This document shows positions 25,989 through 34,788 of a stretch of DNA of 64,000 nucleotides, piece after piece. This DNA is from Roseiarcus sp963829505 (GTDB lineage Bacteria > Pseudomonadota > Alphaproteobacteria > Rhizobiales > Beijerinckiaceae), in the NCBI GenBank assembly GCA_963829505.1, contig CAWHIL010000002.1, forward strand, positions 496,001 to 560,000, read 5' to 3'. The notes beneath the pieces were generated by a model. It did not search any database, was not told where the DNA came from, and saw only the letters and a list, made by a program, of their open reading frames with translations. The translations under genes and the position numbers were made by a program. Position 1 is the stretch's first letter. Each line of letters opens with the position of its first letter.

Positions 25989-27227
25989 ATGGCCCCCGCC
26001 GCGCTTTCTCCGCTCGCGCCAAAAACCTTCCCCACTCTGCCGCCGATCGCCGGCGTGCGCTTCGCCACCGCGGCGGCCGGCGTCCGCTACGCGGAGCGCA
26101 CGGACGTGATGATGGCGCTGTTCGACGAAACGGCCACCGTCGCCGGCGTCTTCACGCGCTCGAAATGCCCCTCGGCGCCGGTCGACTGGTGCCGGGACAA
26201 GCTCAAGGGCGGCAAGGCCCGGGCGCTCGTCGTGAACTCGGGCAACGCCAACGCCTTCACCGGACACAAGGGGATCGAGGCGGTGACCCTCGTCGGCGAC
26301 GCGGTCGCCAAGACGATCGGCTGCGCGCCTGCCGAGGTCTTCATGGCGTCGACCGGCGTCATCGGCGAGCCCCTCGACGGGACGCGGATCACTCGCGCCC
26401 TGAAGGAGCTTGCCGGAAACGCGCGCGAGGACAAGCTCATGGACGCCGCCAGGGCGATCATGACGACCGACACCTATCCCAAGGTCGCGACCGCTTTCGC
26501 GCCGCTCGGCGACACGATCGTCACCCTGAACGGGATCGCCAAGGGGGCCGGCATGATCGCGCCCGACATGGCCACCATGCTCTCCTATGTCTTCACCGAC
26601 GCGCCGATCGCGTCCGCTGCGTTGCAGGCGATGCTGTCGAAGTCGGTCGAGCGCTCGTTCAACGCGATCACGGTCGACAGCGACACCTCGACGTCCGACA
26701 CGCTGATGCTGTTCGCCACCGGCGCCGCCCGCTCGGCCCCGTGGATCGAGGACGCGGCCGACGAGCGCCTCGCCCCCTTCCGCCGGGCGCTCGACAAGCT
26801 GCTCCGATCGCTCGCCCATCAGGTGGTGCGCGACGGCGAGGGCGCGCGCAAGTTCATCGAGGTCAGCGTCGAAGGCGCGGCGACCCGCAAGGCCGCCAAG
26901 CGGATCGCCATGTCGATCGCCAATTCCCCGCTCGTCAAGACGGCGGTCGGCGGCGAGGACGCCAACTGGGGGCGCGTCGTGATGGCGGTCGGCAAGGCGG
27001 GCGAGAAGGCCGAGCGCGACAAGCTCGACATCTGGTTCGGCAAGATCCGCGTCGCCCACAACGGGCTCCGCGATCCCTCCTACGACGAAGCGCAAACCAC
27101 CGCCTACATGAAGAAGCCGGACATCAAGATCACCGCCGATCTCGGCATCGGACGCGGCCGCGCCACGGTGTGGACCTGCGACCTCACCAAGGAATATGTC
27201 GCGATCAACGGCGACTATCGTTCGTGA
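25989..27227 (+). CDS. argJ: Arginine biosynthesis bifunctional protein ArgJ
   Basis: 412 residues. The autocleavage site is visible as KGAGMIAPDMATMLSYVFTD near residue 190, where the Thr of MATM becomes the nucleophile of the beta chain. NSGNANAFTG and the C-terminal KITADLGIGRGRATVWTCDL are family signatures. ArgJ transfers the acetyl group from N-acetylornithine to glutamate, recycling it, and may also use acetyl-CoA. GAGG precedes the ATG. argE is also in the window at 60437-61600, so both an ArgJ and an ArgE-type enzyme are encoded. mutT follows at once. Confidence 0.97.
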   Translation: MAPAALSPLAPKTFPTLPPIAGVRFATAAAGVRYAERTDVMMALFDETATVAGVFTRSKCPSAPVDWCRDKLKGGKARALVVNSGNANAFTGHKGIEAVTLVGDAVAKTIGCAPAEVFMASTGVIGEPLDGTRITRALKELAGNAREDKLMDAARAIMTTDTYPKVATAFAPLGDTIVTLNGIAKGAGMIAPDMATMLSYVFTDAPIASAALQAMLSKSVERSFNAITVDSDTSTSDTLMLFATGAARSAPWIEDAADERLAPFRRALDKLLRSLAHQVVRDGEGARKFIEVSVEGAATRKAAKRIAMSIANSPLVKTAVGGEDANWGRVVMAVGKAGEKAERDKLDIWFGKIRVAHNGLRDPSYDEAQTTAYMKKPDIKITADLGIGRGRATVWTCDLTKEYVAINGDYRS

Positions 27228-27237
27228 GACTGCGCTC

Positions 27238-27639
27238 GTGAAGCTCCTGCTCGTGGTCGCGGCGGCGCTCGTCGACGCCGACGGCCGCGTGCTTCTGGCG
27301 CAGCGCCCCAAGGGCAAGCAGCTCGAGGGCCTGTGGGAATTCCCGGGCGGCAAGGTCGACGTGGGCGAGCGGCCCGAGGACGCGCTCATTCGCGAACTGA
27401 AGGAAGAACTCGGGATCGAGGTCAAGGCCGCCTGCCTCGCGCCGCTGACCTTCGCGAGCCACGCCTACGACGACTTCCATCTCCTGATGCCGCTCTACGT
27501 CTGCCGCAAATGGGAGGGCTTCGTGCGGCCGCTCGACGGGCAGGCGCTGAAGTGGGTGAAGCCGAAGGACATGCGGAGCTACCCGATGCCGCCGGCCGAC
27601 GCCCCGCTGATCGCGCATCTGCAGGACCTGCTGGGGTAG
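27238..27639 (+). CDS. mutT: 8-oxo-dGTP diphosphatase (MutT, Nudix)
   Basis: 133 residues with a complete Nudix box: GGKVDVGERPEDALIREL followed by KEELGIEV (pattern GX5EX7REUXEEXGU). It hydrolyses 8-oxo-dGTP and so prevents A:T to C:G mutations. The GTG at 27238 gives the usual N-terminus KLLLVVAAALVD. An ATG at 27196 with an AAGGA before it, inside the end of argJ, would add 14 residues and is a real alternative. Either way the gene is coupled to argJ. Confidence 0.93.
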   Translation: MKLLLVVAAALVDADGRVLLAQRPKGKQLEGLWEFPGGKVDVGERPEDALIRELKEELGIEVKAACLAPLTFASHAYDDFHLLMPLYVCRKWEGFVRPLDGQALKWVKPKDMRSYPMPPADAPLIAHLQDLLG

Positions 27640-27643
27640 GCCG

Positions 27644-27832
27644 CTATGCGCCGAAGCGGGCGACCCCTTCGGCGATGGCGGCGTGCCTGAGCGCGCCGTC
27701 GAGCGTGGCGAGCGGAGCCGCGCAGGCTTCGCCCAAGGCGACAGCCTCGATGGCCTGGTCGATCCGCACGTCCTCTTCGTCTGCAAAAAACCAGGTTGCG
27801 AGGACAGACGCGTCGACGACAAGGCCGCTCAA
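27644..27832 (-). CDS. VapC-like PIN toxin with an in-frame internal deletion
   Basis: 62 residues, about half the normal ~130. The N-terminus (VVDASVLATWFFADE, first catalytic Asp) joins directly to a typical VapC C-terminus (PLATLDGALRHAAIAEGV, last catalytic Asp). The middle, which carries the conserved Glu and another acidic residue, is missing, while the frame is preserved. It overlaps the stop of the antitoxin gene by four bases (ATGA), the usual pairing. It is probably inactive as a ribonuclease; whether it still binds the antitoxin is open. Confidence 0.7.
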   Translation of the reverse strand: MSGLVVDASVLATWFFADEEDVRIDQAIEAVALGEACAAPLATLDGALRHAAIAEGVARFGA

Positions 27833-28083
27833 TATTCAAGACCTTCGCGAACGCTCGCGAGCACCTCGGCCCGAGGAGCCTTGCCAACGGTTTCCCGCAA
27901 CGCCCTCAGCCGCTTGAGCGCCTCGGCCGCCTCCATGCGCCGGGCCTCGCCTTCAGGCACGATTCGCGCGATCGTCCTGCCGTGGCGGGAAATGCGAACC
28001 GTCCCGCCGCGCTCGACCTGATCGAGAAGCTCGGCGAATTTCGCCTTGGCCTCGAACGCCTGGTACTCGAGAAAGTCGACCAT
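27829..28083 (-). CDS. Phd/YefM-type antitoxin
   Basis: 84 residues. The N-terminal Phd fold is seen as YQAFEAKAKFAELLDQVERG, then VRISRHGRTIARIVP, the standard DNA-binding dimer region. A C-terminal tail rich in Ala, Arg and Glu would wrap the toxin. It neutralises a VapC/PIN toxin and represses its own operon. It overlaps the shortened vapC downstream by four bases. Confidence 0.85.
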   Translation of the reverse strand: MVDFLEYQAFEAKAKFAELLDQVERGGTVRISRHGRTIARIVPEGEARRMEAAEALKRLRALRETVGKAPRAEVLASVREGLEY

Positions 28084-28128
28084 GATTCTGACCGGTCAAT
28101 TGCAAAAACGCCTCGCCCTGCGAGCGAG

Positions 28129-28647
28129 CTACTGCGTCGCCGTCCACTCCTTGTAGTCGGCGTCCGACGTGGACGGCAGGTTCTTGATGAAGGCGACGAT
28201 CGACCAGAGCTGGTCGTCCGGCGCGCCCGCGAGGCCGAAGCTCGGCATGCCGGTGAACTTGATGCCGCCCTTGATCGCCCAGAAGAGCTCGGCCGGCGTG
28301 CGCGTCTTCGCCAGTTCCTTGAGATCCGCCGGCACGGGCATGAGGCCTTCCGAGAACTTGGACCAGTTCGCGTCGGGAGGCCCGCCGTGGCAATGGACGC
28401 AGCCGATCGTCGCGTAGGCCCGCGCCCCTGCCTTGATGGTCGCCGGATCGGCGAGGGCGCCGGGCGCGGGCGGGGCTTCGGCCGCATGGCGGGCGACGGA
28501 GGCGGCGCGGACGTTGGCGAGCGCCCAGTCGACGGGCGCGGGGTTCGGAACGTTCTCCGCGACGTCGAAGAAGCCGCCGAAGAAGAAGATCGCCGCGCCG
28601 ATCCCGATCAGGATCGCAAGCGCCCCGACAATGGCCAGTAACCTCAT
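28129..28647 (-). CDS. Membrane-anchored class I cytochrome c
   Basis: 172 residues. One N-terminal membrane anchor (about residues 3-28, LLAIVGALAILIGIGAAIFF) is followed by a cytochrome c domain with one haem site, CVHCH near residue 82, and a distal Met candidate in KFTGMPSFG. It would carry electrons on the periplasmic face of the inner membrane; the redox partners are unknown. AGGAG precedes the ATG at 28647 at good spacing. It is divergent from xerC. A longer reading through the xerC region has no protein support. Confidence 0.88.
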   Translation of the reverse strand: MRLLAIVGALAILIGIGAAIFFFGGFFDVAENVPNPAPVDWALANVRAASVARHAAEAPPAPGALADPATIKAGARAYATIGCVHCHGGPPDANWSKFSEGLMPVPADLKELAKTRTPAELFWAIKGGIKFTGMPSFGLAGAPDDQLWSIVAFIKNLPSTSDADYKEWTATQ

Positions 28648-28764
28648 GGGGCGATCTCCTGGCTCAAAACGACAAGCGGCAATGTTCGGGGATGGGTCGA
28701 ACTTGTCAACGTCCCCAAGAGAGCTGAAACAACCTCTTAACCCAATGCCCTCAACGTGGCGCCC

Positions 28765-29730
28765 ATGACGGCGCCCAACCTCCCGGACGATCTCGCCGCC
28801 TTGTCCGCCGCGCCCGACCTCGCGCGCGCTTGCGCGACGTGGCTTCGCATGCTGGCGAACGAGCGCAAGCTGGCGCCCCTGACCATCGAAGCCTACGGCC
28901 GCGACGCACGGCAATTCCTCGGCTTTCTCGCCGGGCGGCTTGGCGCGCCGCCGTCGGTCGCCGACTTCGCCGCCTGCGCGCCGGCGGACCTGCGGGCCTA
29001 TCTCGCCCGTCGGCGGGCGGACGGCATCGACCCACGCTCGCTGCAGCGGGCGCTCTCGGCGCTGCGCTCGCTCGGGCGCGCGATTGCGCGCGAAACCGGC
29101 GCGACGACGTCGGCGCTCGGCGCCGTTCGCGCGCCCAAGGCCGCGCGCCGCCTGCCCCGGCCGCTCGCCCCGGTCGACGCGCGCGCCGTGGCGACGACCG
29201 CGCCGCGCGCCGGCGAAGCCCGCGATCCATGGGTGCTCGCGCGCGACGCCGCGGTGCTCTCGCTCTGCTATGGGGCTGGCCTGCGTATTTCCGAAGCGCT
29301 GTCGCTGACGCGCGCCGACGCGCCGATTGGGACGATCGAAGCGGTGACGGTCCTCGGCAAGGGCGGCAAGACGCGCTCCGCGCCCGTCATCGCCCCGGTG
29401 CGCAAGGCGGTCGAGGACTATCTGGCGCTTCTCCCCTACGCCCTGAAGCCGGACGGCCCGCTCTTCGTCGGCGCCAAGGGCGGCCCCCTGTCGCCGCGCA
29501 TCGTGCAACTTGCGATGGAGCGGATGCGCGGCGCCCTCGGCCTGCCCGACACCGCAACGCCGCACGCGCTGCGCCACTCGTTTGCGACGCATCTCCTTGC
29601 GCGCGGCGGCGATCTGCGCACCATCCAGGACCTGCTCGGCCACGCCTCGCTCTCCACGACCCAGGTCTACACGGGCGTCGACAGCGCCCGCCTGCTCGCG
29701 GCCTACAAGTCCGCGCATCCGCGGGCGTAG
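28765..29730 (+). CDS. xerC: Tyrosine recombinase XerC
   Basis: 321 residues. The N-terminal SAM-like core-binding domain (about 25-110) precedes the catalytic domain with all expected residues: Arg in GAGLRISEAL, Lys in GKGGKTR, HALRHSFATH, His in LLGHASLS and the nucleophile Tyr in TTQVYTGVD. With XerD it resolves chromosome dimers at dif. The ATG at 28765 is preferred to the GTG at 28756. The dif site is not seen in this window. Confidence 0.95.
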   Translation: MTAPNLPDDLAALSAAPDLARACATWLRMLANERKLAPLTIEAYGRDARQFLGFLAGRLGAPPSVADFAACAPADLRAYLARRRADGIDPRSLQRALSALRSLGRAIARETGATTSALGAVRAPKAARRLPRPLAPVDARAVATTAPRAGEARDPWVLARDAAVLSLCYGAGLRISEALSLTRADAPIGTIEAVTVLGKGGKTRSAPVIAPVRKAVEDYLALLPYALKPDGPLFVGAKGGPLSPRIVQLAMERMRGALGLPDTATPHALRHSFATHLLARGGDLRTIQDLLGHASLSTTQVYTGVDSARLLAAYKSAHPRA

Positions 29731-29798
29731 GCTCGCGCCGCCTTTGGAAAGACGCTCGGTTGACCCCGCCGACCGGCGATGCGAAAGGCCGCGTCGAG

Positions 29799-30809
29799 AT
29801 GAACATGGAGACGGGGGCGATGATCGAGGTGCTTGGCCTGGGCAATTCGCTGGTCGACATCCTGGCCCACGCCGACGACGCCTGGCTCGACGCGCAGGAC
29901 ATGGCGAAGGGCGCGATGACCCTGATCGACGAGGATCGCGCCGAAACCCTCTATGCCGCGCGCGTCGACCCTGTCGTCGTCTCGGGCGGATCGGCCGCCA
30001 ACACGATTGTCGGCGTCGCCTCGCTCGGCGTCCCGGCCGCCTACATCGGCAAGGTCAAGCGCGATCCGCTCGGCGAGGTCTTCATCGCCGACATCCGTTC
30101 GACCGGCGTGACGTTCAAGACGGACCCGGCGGCGCACGGGCCGGCGACGGGCCGCTGCTTCGTCTATGTCACGCCCGACGGCGAGCGCACGATGAACACG
30201 TTTCTCGGCGCGAGCACCTATCTCGCGCCGCCCGACGTCGACGAGGACCAGGTCCGCGCGGCGAAGGTCGTCTACCTCGAAGGCTACATGTGGGACCGGC
30301 CCGCCGCGAAGTCCGCCTTCCAGAAGGCCGGGGCGGTCGCGCACGCGGCAGGGCGCCGCGTCGCGCTGACGCTGTCCAATTCGTTTTGCGTCGACCGCTT
30401 TCGCGGCGAATTCATCGATCTGATGCGTTCCAAGACTGTCGACACGCTCTTCGCCAACACCGACGAACTGCTCTCCCTCTACGAAACGCCGCACTTCGGC
30501 GAGGCGCTGGATGCGCTCCGCGCCGAAGGCGTGCTCGGCGTCGTCACCCGTTCGGAAAAGGGCTGCGTCGTGGTCGAAGGCGAGGGCACATGGGAGGCGC
30601 CGGCTTTCCCGATCGAGCGGCTCGTCGACACGACCGGCGCGGGAGACATGTTTGCGGCGGGGTTTCTCGCCGGCCTCGCCCGCGGGCGCGACATGACGAC
30701 GTGCGGGCGCCTCGGGGCGCTCGCCGCCGCCGAGATCATCCAGCATCTCGGCGCACGTCCGCACGCCTCGCTGAAGGCGCTCGCGGCGAGGGCGGGCCTG
30801 TCGCTCTGA
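29799..30809 (+). CDS. Adenosine kinase (PfkB family)
   Basis: 336 residues of the ribokinase/PfkB fold. The start (VLGLGNSLVDILAHADD), GGSAANTIVG and the C-terminal DTTGAGDMFAAGFLAG, with the catalytic Asp in GAGD, match alphaproteobacterial adenosine kinases, which phosphorylate adenosine to AMP. Other PfkB sugar kinases are possible, but the N-terminal pattern favours adenosine. A sugar-kinase role with the distant frc locus is not indicated. ATG 29799 is used; 29820, behind a GGGGG run, would shorten it by seven residues. It reads in the same direction as xerC with a 68-bp gap. Confidence 0.87.
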   Translation: MNMETGAMIEVLGLGNSLVDILAHADDAWLDAQDMAKGAMTLIDEDRAETLYAARVDPVVVSGGSAANTIVGVASLGVPAAYIGKVKRDPLGEVFIADIRSTGVTFKTDPAAHGPATGRCFVYVTPDGERTMNTFLGASTYLAPPDVDEDQVRAAKVVYLEGYMWDRPAAKSAFQKAGAVAHAAGRRVALTLSNSFCVDRFRGEFIDLMRSKTVDTLFANTDELLSLYETPHFGEALDALRAEGVLGVVTRSEKGCVVVEGEGTWEAPAFPIERLVDTTGAGDMFAAGFLAGLARGRDMTTCGRLGALAAAEIIQHLGARPHASLKALAARAGLSL

Positions 30810-30855
30810 GGCGCGAGGAACGCGCGCTTTGCCGTTCGGCTCGCAAGGTCCCGCA

Positions 30856-31524
30856 TCAGCCGCGATCGTTCAGGAACTGCTTGAAGTCTCCCATCGAGGC
30901 AAACGTGAAAGAGCCCTCTTCGGTCTCGGCCTCGATCGAGCCGTCGGAGAAAATCGTATAGTTGGCGCCGGCGGAGGAGTATCGGCCGATCCGGGTCGGC
31001 GGGCTCGCGGGCGCCTCGGCCTCGACGGCAGGCTCGCTCTCCTCGTGAGGCAGCGGCGCTTCCAGGTCGTCAACCTCGCCTGACGCCTCAGCCGCCCTGG
31101 CCGCCTCCTCCGTTTCGGCCAGGGGCTCGGGCCGGGCTTCGACTTCGGCCGGGCTCGCCCCTTGAGGCGGAGTTTCGGCTTCCTGCGCCGCCTCGGCCTC
31201 GATCGCTTCCGGCGCGGGCGCTTCGGGCGCCAGCCCCGGCTCGACGTCATGGGCCTCGACGGGCCGCGCGGCCGCGAGAGCCTGCCGGACGACCCCGGGA
31301 ATGTCGCGCGAGGCCAGAAGCTCGTTCGAGGCTCGGGTCAACCGGCCGACCCGAACGCTCAGAATGCCGAGCGCGAAGGCGAGGATCGCGCCGACGACGG
31401 CGACCGCGCCAGCGAAGGCGTAGAAGAGGCCGGGTTCGGTCGGAACGAGGTCGATGCTCAAGTATGCGCCGGCAAGGCCGGCGACGAGCAGGACGAAACT
31501 GAGGACGAAGATCAAAATCGCCAT
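30856..31524 (-). CDS. Two-TM membrane protein with acidic Pro/Ala/Glu-rich linker, unknown function
   Basis: 222 residues. Two hydrophobic segments lie at about residues 3-24 and 32-55. A long linker (about 85-175) rich in Ala, Glu and Pro follows, and then a short conserved-looking C-terminal segment (YTIFSDGSIEAETEEGSFTF, about 190-209) that resembles small domains found at the end of rhizobial membrane proteins of unknown function. The C-terminal part could be cytoplasmic. I do not recognise a named family. It is convergent with the adenosine kinase gene, and the start has AAGGA upstream. Confidence 0.75.
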   Translation of the reverse strand: MAILIFVLSFVLLVAGLAGAYLSIDLVPTEPGLFYAFAGAVAVVGAILAFALGILSVRVGRLTRASNELLASRDIPGVVRQALAAARPVEAHDVEPGLAPEAPAPEAIEAEAAQEAETPPQGASPAEVEARPEPLAETEEAARAAEASGEVDDLEAPLPHEESEPAVEAEAPASPPTRIGRYSSAGANYTIFSDGSIEAETEEGSFTFASMGDFKQFLNDRG

Positions 31525-31598
31525 GTAATCCTTCACTGGGCGAAGAGGGCGAGGCGGGCGCTGGAACGTTCGCCGAACACTCCAGCTTTTTTGATTTC

Positions 31599-31645
31599 CG
31601 CGCGCTTCTGGCGAAAAACCGGCATCCACTTTTTCGCCGCGCGCT
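31599..31645 (-). repeat. 47-bp palindromic 3'-end repeat, copy 1
   Basis: Read on the minus strand it begins GCGCGCGGCGAAAAAGTGG, then ATGCCGG, then TTTTTCGCCAGAAGCGCGC. It starts directly after the stop of the PLP-binding protein gene and has the same orientation relative to that gene as copies at 34742 and 62789. The outer GCGCGC arms and the CGAAAAA/TTTTTCG arms pair to form a hairpin. Confidence 0.75.
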
Positions 31646-32368
31646 TTATGGCGCCGCGCGCGTTCCGAAGATGGCGCTGCCGACCCTGATCTCGGTCGCG
31701 CCAAGCTGCACCGCGAGCGGCCAGTCGGCGCTCATGCCCATGGACAATTCCTTGAGGCCGTTGCGCCGGGCGATGACCTTGATGAGCGCGAAATGGGGCG
31801 AGGCCTGCTCGCCGGCGGGAGGAATGGCCATCAGCCCGTCGATTTCGAGACCATAAGAGGCTCGGCACGACGCAATGAACGCGTCGGCCTCGTCCGGCAG
31901 GACCCCCGCCTTCTGCGGCTCGGCGCCGGTGTTGATCTCGACATAGAGGCGCGGACTCCTGCCGAGCCGTTGAATCTCGCGGGCGAGCGCGGCGGCGATC
32001 TTCTCCCGGTCGACGGTCTCGATGACGTCGAAACATTCGACCGCGTCGCGCGCCTTGTTGCTTTGCAGCGGCCCGATGAGGTGAAGGTCGATCGTCTTGC
32101 CGGCGCTGCTTGCGCGCGCGCGTAGGTCCCGCCACTTCGGCATCGCCTCCTGCACCCGGTTCTCGCCGAAGGCCGTCTGGCCTGCAATCGCGATCGTCGG
32201 CCATATTTCGTCGGCCGAAAATGTCTTCGAGACGGCGACGAGCTTCACCTCCTCGGGCGATCGGCCGCAGTCGCGGGCGCGCCGGGCGATCGAGGCGCGG
32301 AGCGCCTCGAGGCGGGCGACGGCGCCCGGGGCCCGATCGTTCGGGGCGAGGTCGGCAAGCGGCGTCAT
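31646..32368 (-). CDS. PLP-binding homeostasis protein (YggS/PLPBP family)
   Basis: 240 residues, an alanine-racemase-like TIM barrel without the second domain. The PLP lysine is in VKLVAVSKTF near residue 44. GENRVQE, HLIGPLQSNK and MGMSADWPLAVQLGATEIRV, near the C-terminus, are hallmarks. Members buffer pyridoxal phosphate and affect amino acid and keto-acid homeostasis without a known catalytic activity. ATG 32368 (MTPLADL) is favoured because the preceding 13 residues look non-conserved. It stands alone, opposite rpmB. Confidence 0.94.
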   Translation of the reverse strand: MTPLADLAPNDRAPGAVARLEALRASIARRARDCGRSPEEVKLVAVSKTFSADEIWPTIAIAGQTAFGENRVQEAMPKWRDLRARASSAGKTIDLHLIGPLQSNKARDAVECFDVIETVDREKIAAALAREIQRLGRSPRLYVEINTGAEPQKAGVLPDEADAFIASCRASYGLEIDGLMAIPPAGEQASPHFALIKVIARRNGLKELSMGMSADWPLAVQLGATEIRVGSAIFGTRAAP

Positions 32369-32546
32369 CTTCCCACACGCCTTGCCAGAAGTTCGCGAAC
32401 CGCACAACTTGACGCAAATGAGCGGCTATTTTATAGACCCGCGTTCATAGGCCAGGGCCGGCTGACGGCGGGACGTCTTCTGATCGAAGCGGCCCGTTTT
32501 TCGTTTGACGAGGCCCCGTGCTCCACGTTTTCGAAGGATCGCCCAA

Positions 32547-32855
32547 ATGTCACGGCGCTGCGAGCTGACGGGCAAGGCCGTCCAGTACGGCAACAAGGTC
32601 AGCCACTCGAACCGCAAGACCCGCACCCGGTTCTTGCCGAATCTGGTCCAGATCACCCTCATTTCCGACGCGCTCGAGCGGTCGGTTCGTTTGCGGGTCA
32701 GCGCGGCCGCGCTCCGGTCCGTCGAGCACCGTGGCGGGCTCGACAATTTCCTTGTCAAGGCGCGCGACGCGGAATTGTCCGAAGGCGCCCTGAACCTCAA
32801 GCGCGAGGTCGTGAAGAAGCGCGCCGAAGCTCAGCCGGAAGCCAAGGCCGCCTAG
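32547..32855 (+). CDS. rpmB: 50S ribosomal protein L28
   Basis: 102 residues: MSRRCELTGKAVQYGNKVSH at the start, then RKTRTRFLPNLVQ, as in alphaproteobacterial L28. The C-terminal extension beyond the ~78-residue core is common in this class. GAAGGA precedes the ATG. It is a single-gene unit, not next to rpmG. Confidence 0.97.
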   Translation: MSRRCELTGKAVQYGNKVSHSNRKTRTRFLPNLVQITLISDALERSVRLRVSAAALRSVEHRGGLDNFLVKARDAELSEGALNLKREVVKKRAEAQPEAKAA

Positions 32856-32964
32856 TCGGGCCCGAGTAAGTCGCGCGCGGCCGGCGCGGGACGCTGAGAC
32901 TCGCAAACGATCGCGCTGGCGCTGAAATCGACTAAGCTTTGTCGACAAGCGCTGGCGGACGCTC

Positions 32965-34740
32965 TTGAACGATACGACGGACTTTTCCCTCTATAGAGAG
33001 GCGTTGCTGTTCCTGGCGACGGCGGGCGTCGTCGCGCCGCTGTTCTTCCGCCTGCGGGTCAGCCCGGTCCTCGGCTATCTTCTTGCCGGCGTCGCGCTCG
33101 GACCCTATGGGCTCGGATCGCTCGTGGGAAAGGCGCCGTGGCTCGGCGCGGTCGCGATCAACAACGTCGAGACGATCGACAGGATCGCCGCCTTCGGCGT
33201 CGTGACGCTGCTTTTCACGATGGGCCTCGAATTGTCGTTCGAGCGCATCCGCCGCATGCGGCGGCTGGTGTTCGGTCTTGGCCTCGGTCAGGTCGTGCTC
33301 ACGAGCCTTGCGCTGGCCGTCGCGGCCTACGCTCTCGGGCTTGCGGCGCCCTCGGCGCTGATCGTCGGCGCCGCCCTCGCCATGTCGTCGACCGCGATCG
33401 TCATTCCGGTCCTCATCGAGGAAAAGCGGCTCGGCGCGGCGGTCGGGCGAGCGAGCTTTGCGGTGCTCTTGTTCCAGGATCTCGCGGTCGCGCCGCTGCT
33501 CGTCATGGCGAGCGCCGTATCGACGCCTGGACGCGGCGCAGGCTTTGCGCTCCTTGAGACGCTCGCGCCGGCCGCCCTGGCGCTGGCGGCCCTGATCGTG
33601 TTCGGGCGGCTTGCGTTGCGTCCCTTCTTCCACTTCGTCGCCGAGACCAGAAGCGCCGAGTTCTTCATGGCCGCCTGCCTTCTGGTCGTGCTCGGCGACG
33701 GTTTGCTCGCCGCCGCGAGCCACCTTTCGATGGCGCTCGGCGCCTTCGTGGCCGGGCTCCTGCTCGCGGAGACGGAATATCGCCGCGAGATCGAGGTGAC
33801 GATCGAGCCGTTCAGGGGGCTGCTGCTCGGCCTCTACTTCGTGTCGGTCGGCGCCGGCGTCGATCCGGCGCTGATCCTTGCAAGGCCCGGGCTGATTCTC
33901 GGTCTCGCCGCGGCGCTCGTCGCCGCAAAGGGCGTCATCTTGTTCGGTCTCGCGCGCGCCTTCGGCATCCCGACGCGCCCGGCCGGAGAAATGTCGCTTC
34001 TCCTGGGGCCTGGCGGCGAATTCGGCTTCGTCATGATCGGCGCGGCGCTCGCCGGCGGCCTGATCGACCGAACGCTCTCGACGACCCTCCTGACCTCGGT
34101 CGCCATCTCGATGTTCGCCATTCCGGCGCTTGCGCGCGCCGGCGCCCTGATCGACCCGCTTGTGAGGACGCGCCCCGATCTGGAAGACGCGGAGCCGCCT
34201 CCCGAGGGGGACGAGCCGCGCGTCATCATCGCCGGCTATGGCCGGGTCGGCGCGCTGATCGGCGACATGCTCGACGTCCACAAGATCCCGTTCATCGCGG
34301 TGGACTCCGACCCGCGCGTCGCCGCCCGCGGCCGCGAGGCCGGCAAGCCTGTCTATTATGGGGACGCCTCGCGCCCCGAATATCTGCGCCGCTGCGGCGT
34401 CGAGGCGGCGCGCGCGGTGGTGGTGACGATGGATTCGCCGGTCGCCAACGAAGCCGTGGTCGAGACCACGCGCCGGCTGAGGAGCGACGTGACCCTCGTC
34501 GCCCGCGCCCGCGACGCCGATCACGCGCGCAAGCTCTACGACCTTGGCGTCACCGACGCCGCGCCGGAGACGATCGAGGCGAGCCTGCAACTCGCCGAGG
34601 CGACGCTGGTCGACCTCGGCGTGCCGATGGGGCTGGTGATCGCCTCGATCCACGAGAAGCGTGACGAGTACCGGAAGATTCTCGCAGCAGCAGGAGCGCC
34701 GGTCCGCTCGCTCTCGACGCGCCGACCGCTCCACCGCTGA
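32965..34740 (+). CDS. CPA2 cation:proton antiporter with TrkA-N domain (KefB/YbaL-like)
   Basis: 591 residues. About twelve membrane segments (residues 15-390) include the Na/H-exchanger patterns GYLLAGVALGPYGLG and GLELSFERI. The cytosolic Rossmann TrkA-N domain (from about 415, IIAGYGRVGALIGDML) should bind NAD(H) or a nucleotide. It is a probable K+/H+ antiporter of the inner membrane. Translation begins at TTG 32965, after GGCGGA. Whether glutathione gating applies cannot be said; no KefF/KefG ancillary gene is adjacent. A palindromic repeat follows the stop directly. Confidence 0.9.
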   Translation: MNDTTDFSLYREALLFLATAGVVAPLFFRLRVSPVLGYLLAGVALGPYGLGSLVGKAPWLGAVAINNVETIDRIAAFGVVTLLFTMGLELSFERIRRMRRLVFGLGLGQVVLTSLALAVAAYALGLAAPSALIVGAALAMSSTAIVIPVLIEEKRLGAAVGRASFAVLLFQDLAVAPLLVMASAVSTPGRGAGFALLETLAPAALALAALIVFGRLALRPFFHFVAETRSAEFFMAACLLVVLGDGLLAAASHLSMALGAFVAGLLLAETEYRREIEVTIEPFRGLLLGLYFVSVGAGVDPALILARPGLILGLAAALVAAKGVILFGLARAFGIPTRPAGEMSLLLGPGGEFGFVMIGAALAGGLIDRTLSTTLLTSVAISMFAIPALARAGALIDPLVRTRPDLEDAEPPPEGDEPRVIIAGYGRVGALIGDMLDVHKIPFIAVDSDPRVAARGREAGKPVYYGDASRPEYLRRCGVEAARAVVVTMDSPVANEAVVETTRRLRSDVTLVARARDADHARKLYDLGVTDAAPETIEASLQLAEATLVDLGVPMGLVIASIHEKRDEYRKILAAAGAPVRSLSTRRPLHR

Positions 34741-34741
34741 A

Positions 34742-34787
34742 GCGCGCGGCGAAGAAGGGGATGCCGGTCCTTCGCGAAATGCGCGCG
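34742..34787 (+). repeat. 47-bp palindromic 3'-end repeat, copy 2
   Basis: GCGCGCGGCGAAGAAGGGG, ATGCCGG, TCCTTCGCGAAATGCGCGC: a diverged copy of the element at 31599 and 62789. It begins one base after the antiporter stop, in the same orientation, and fills the space to the convergent dsbB stop. Confidence 0.75.
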
Positions 34788-34788
34788 G

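Noticed and set aside
28129..29718. A 529-residue frame that would extend the cytochrome c
   Set aside because: The extra N-terminal part is antisense to xerC and unrelated to any protein; the start at 28647 has a good ribosome site and a membrane anchor.
28830..30809. A 659-residue frame that could be read as a fusion ahead of adenosine kinase
   Set aside because: The first half is an out-of-frame reading of xerC; only the part from 29799 has kinase motifs.
32932..34734. A 600-residue open frame opposite the antiporter gene
   Set aside because: It is highly charged (D, R, E, H) with no domain, while the plus strand encodes a clear CPA2 antiporter over the same bases.
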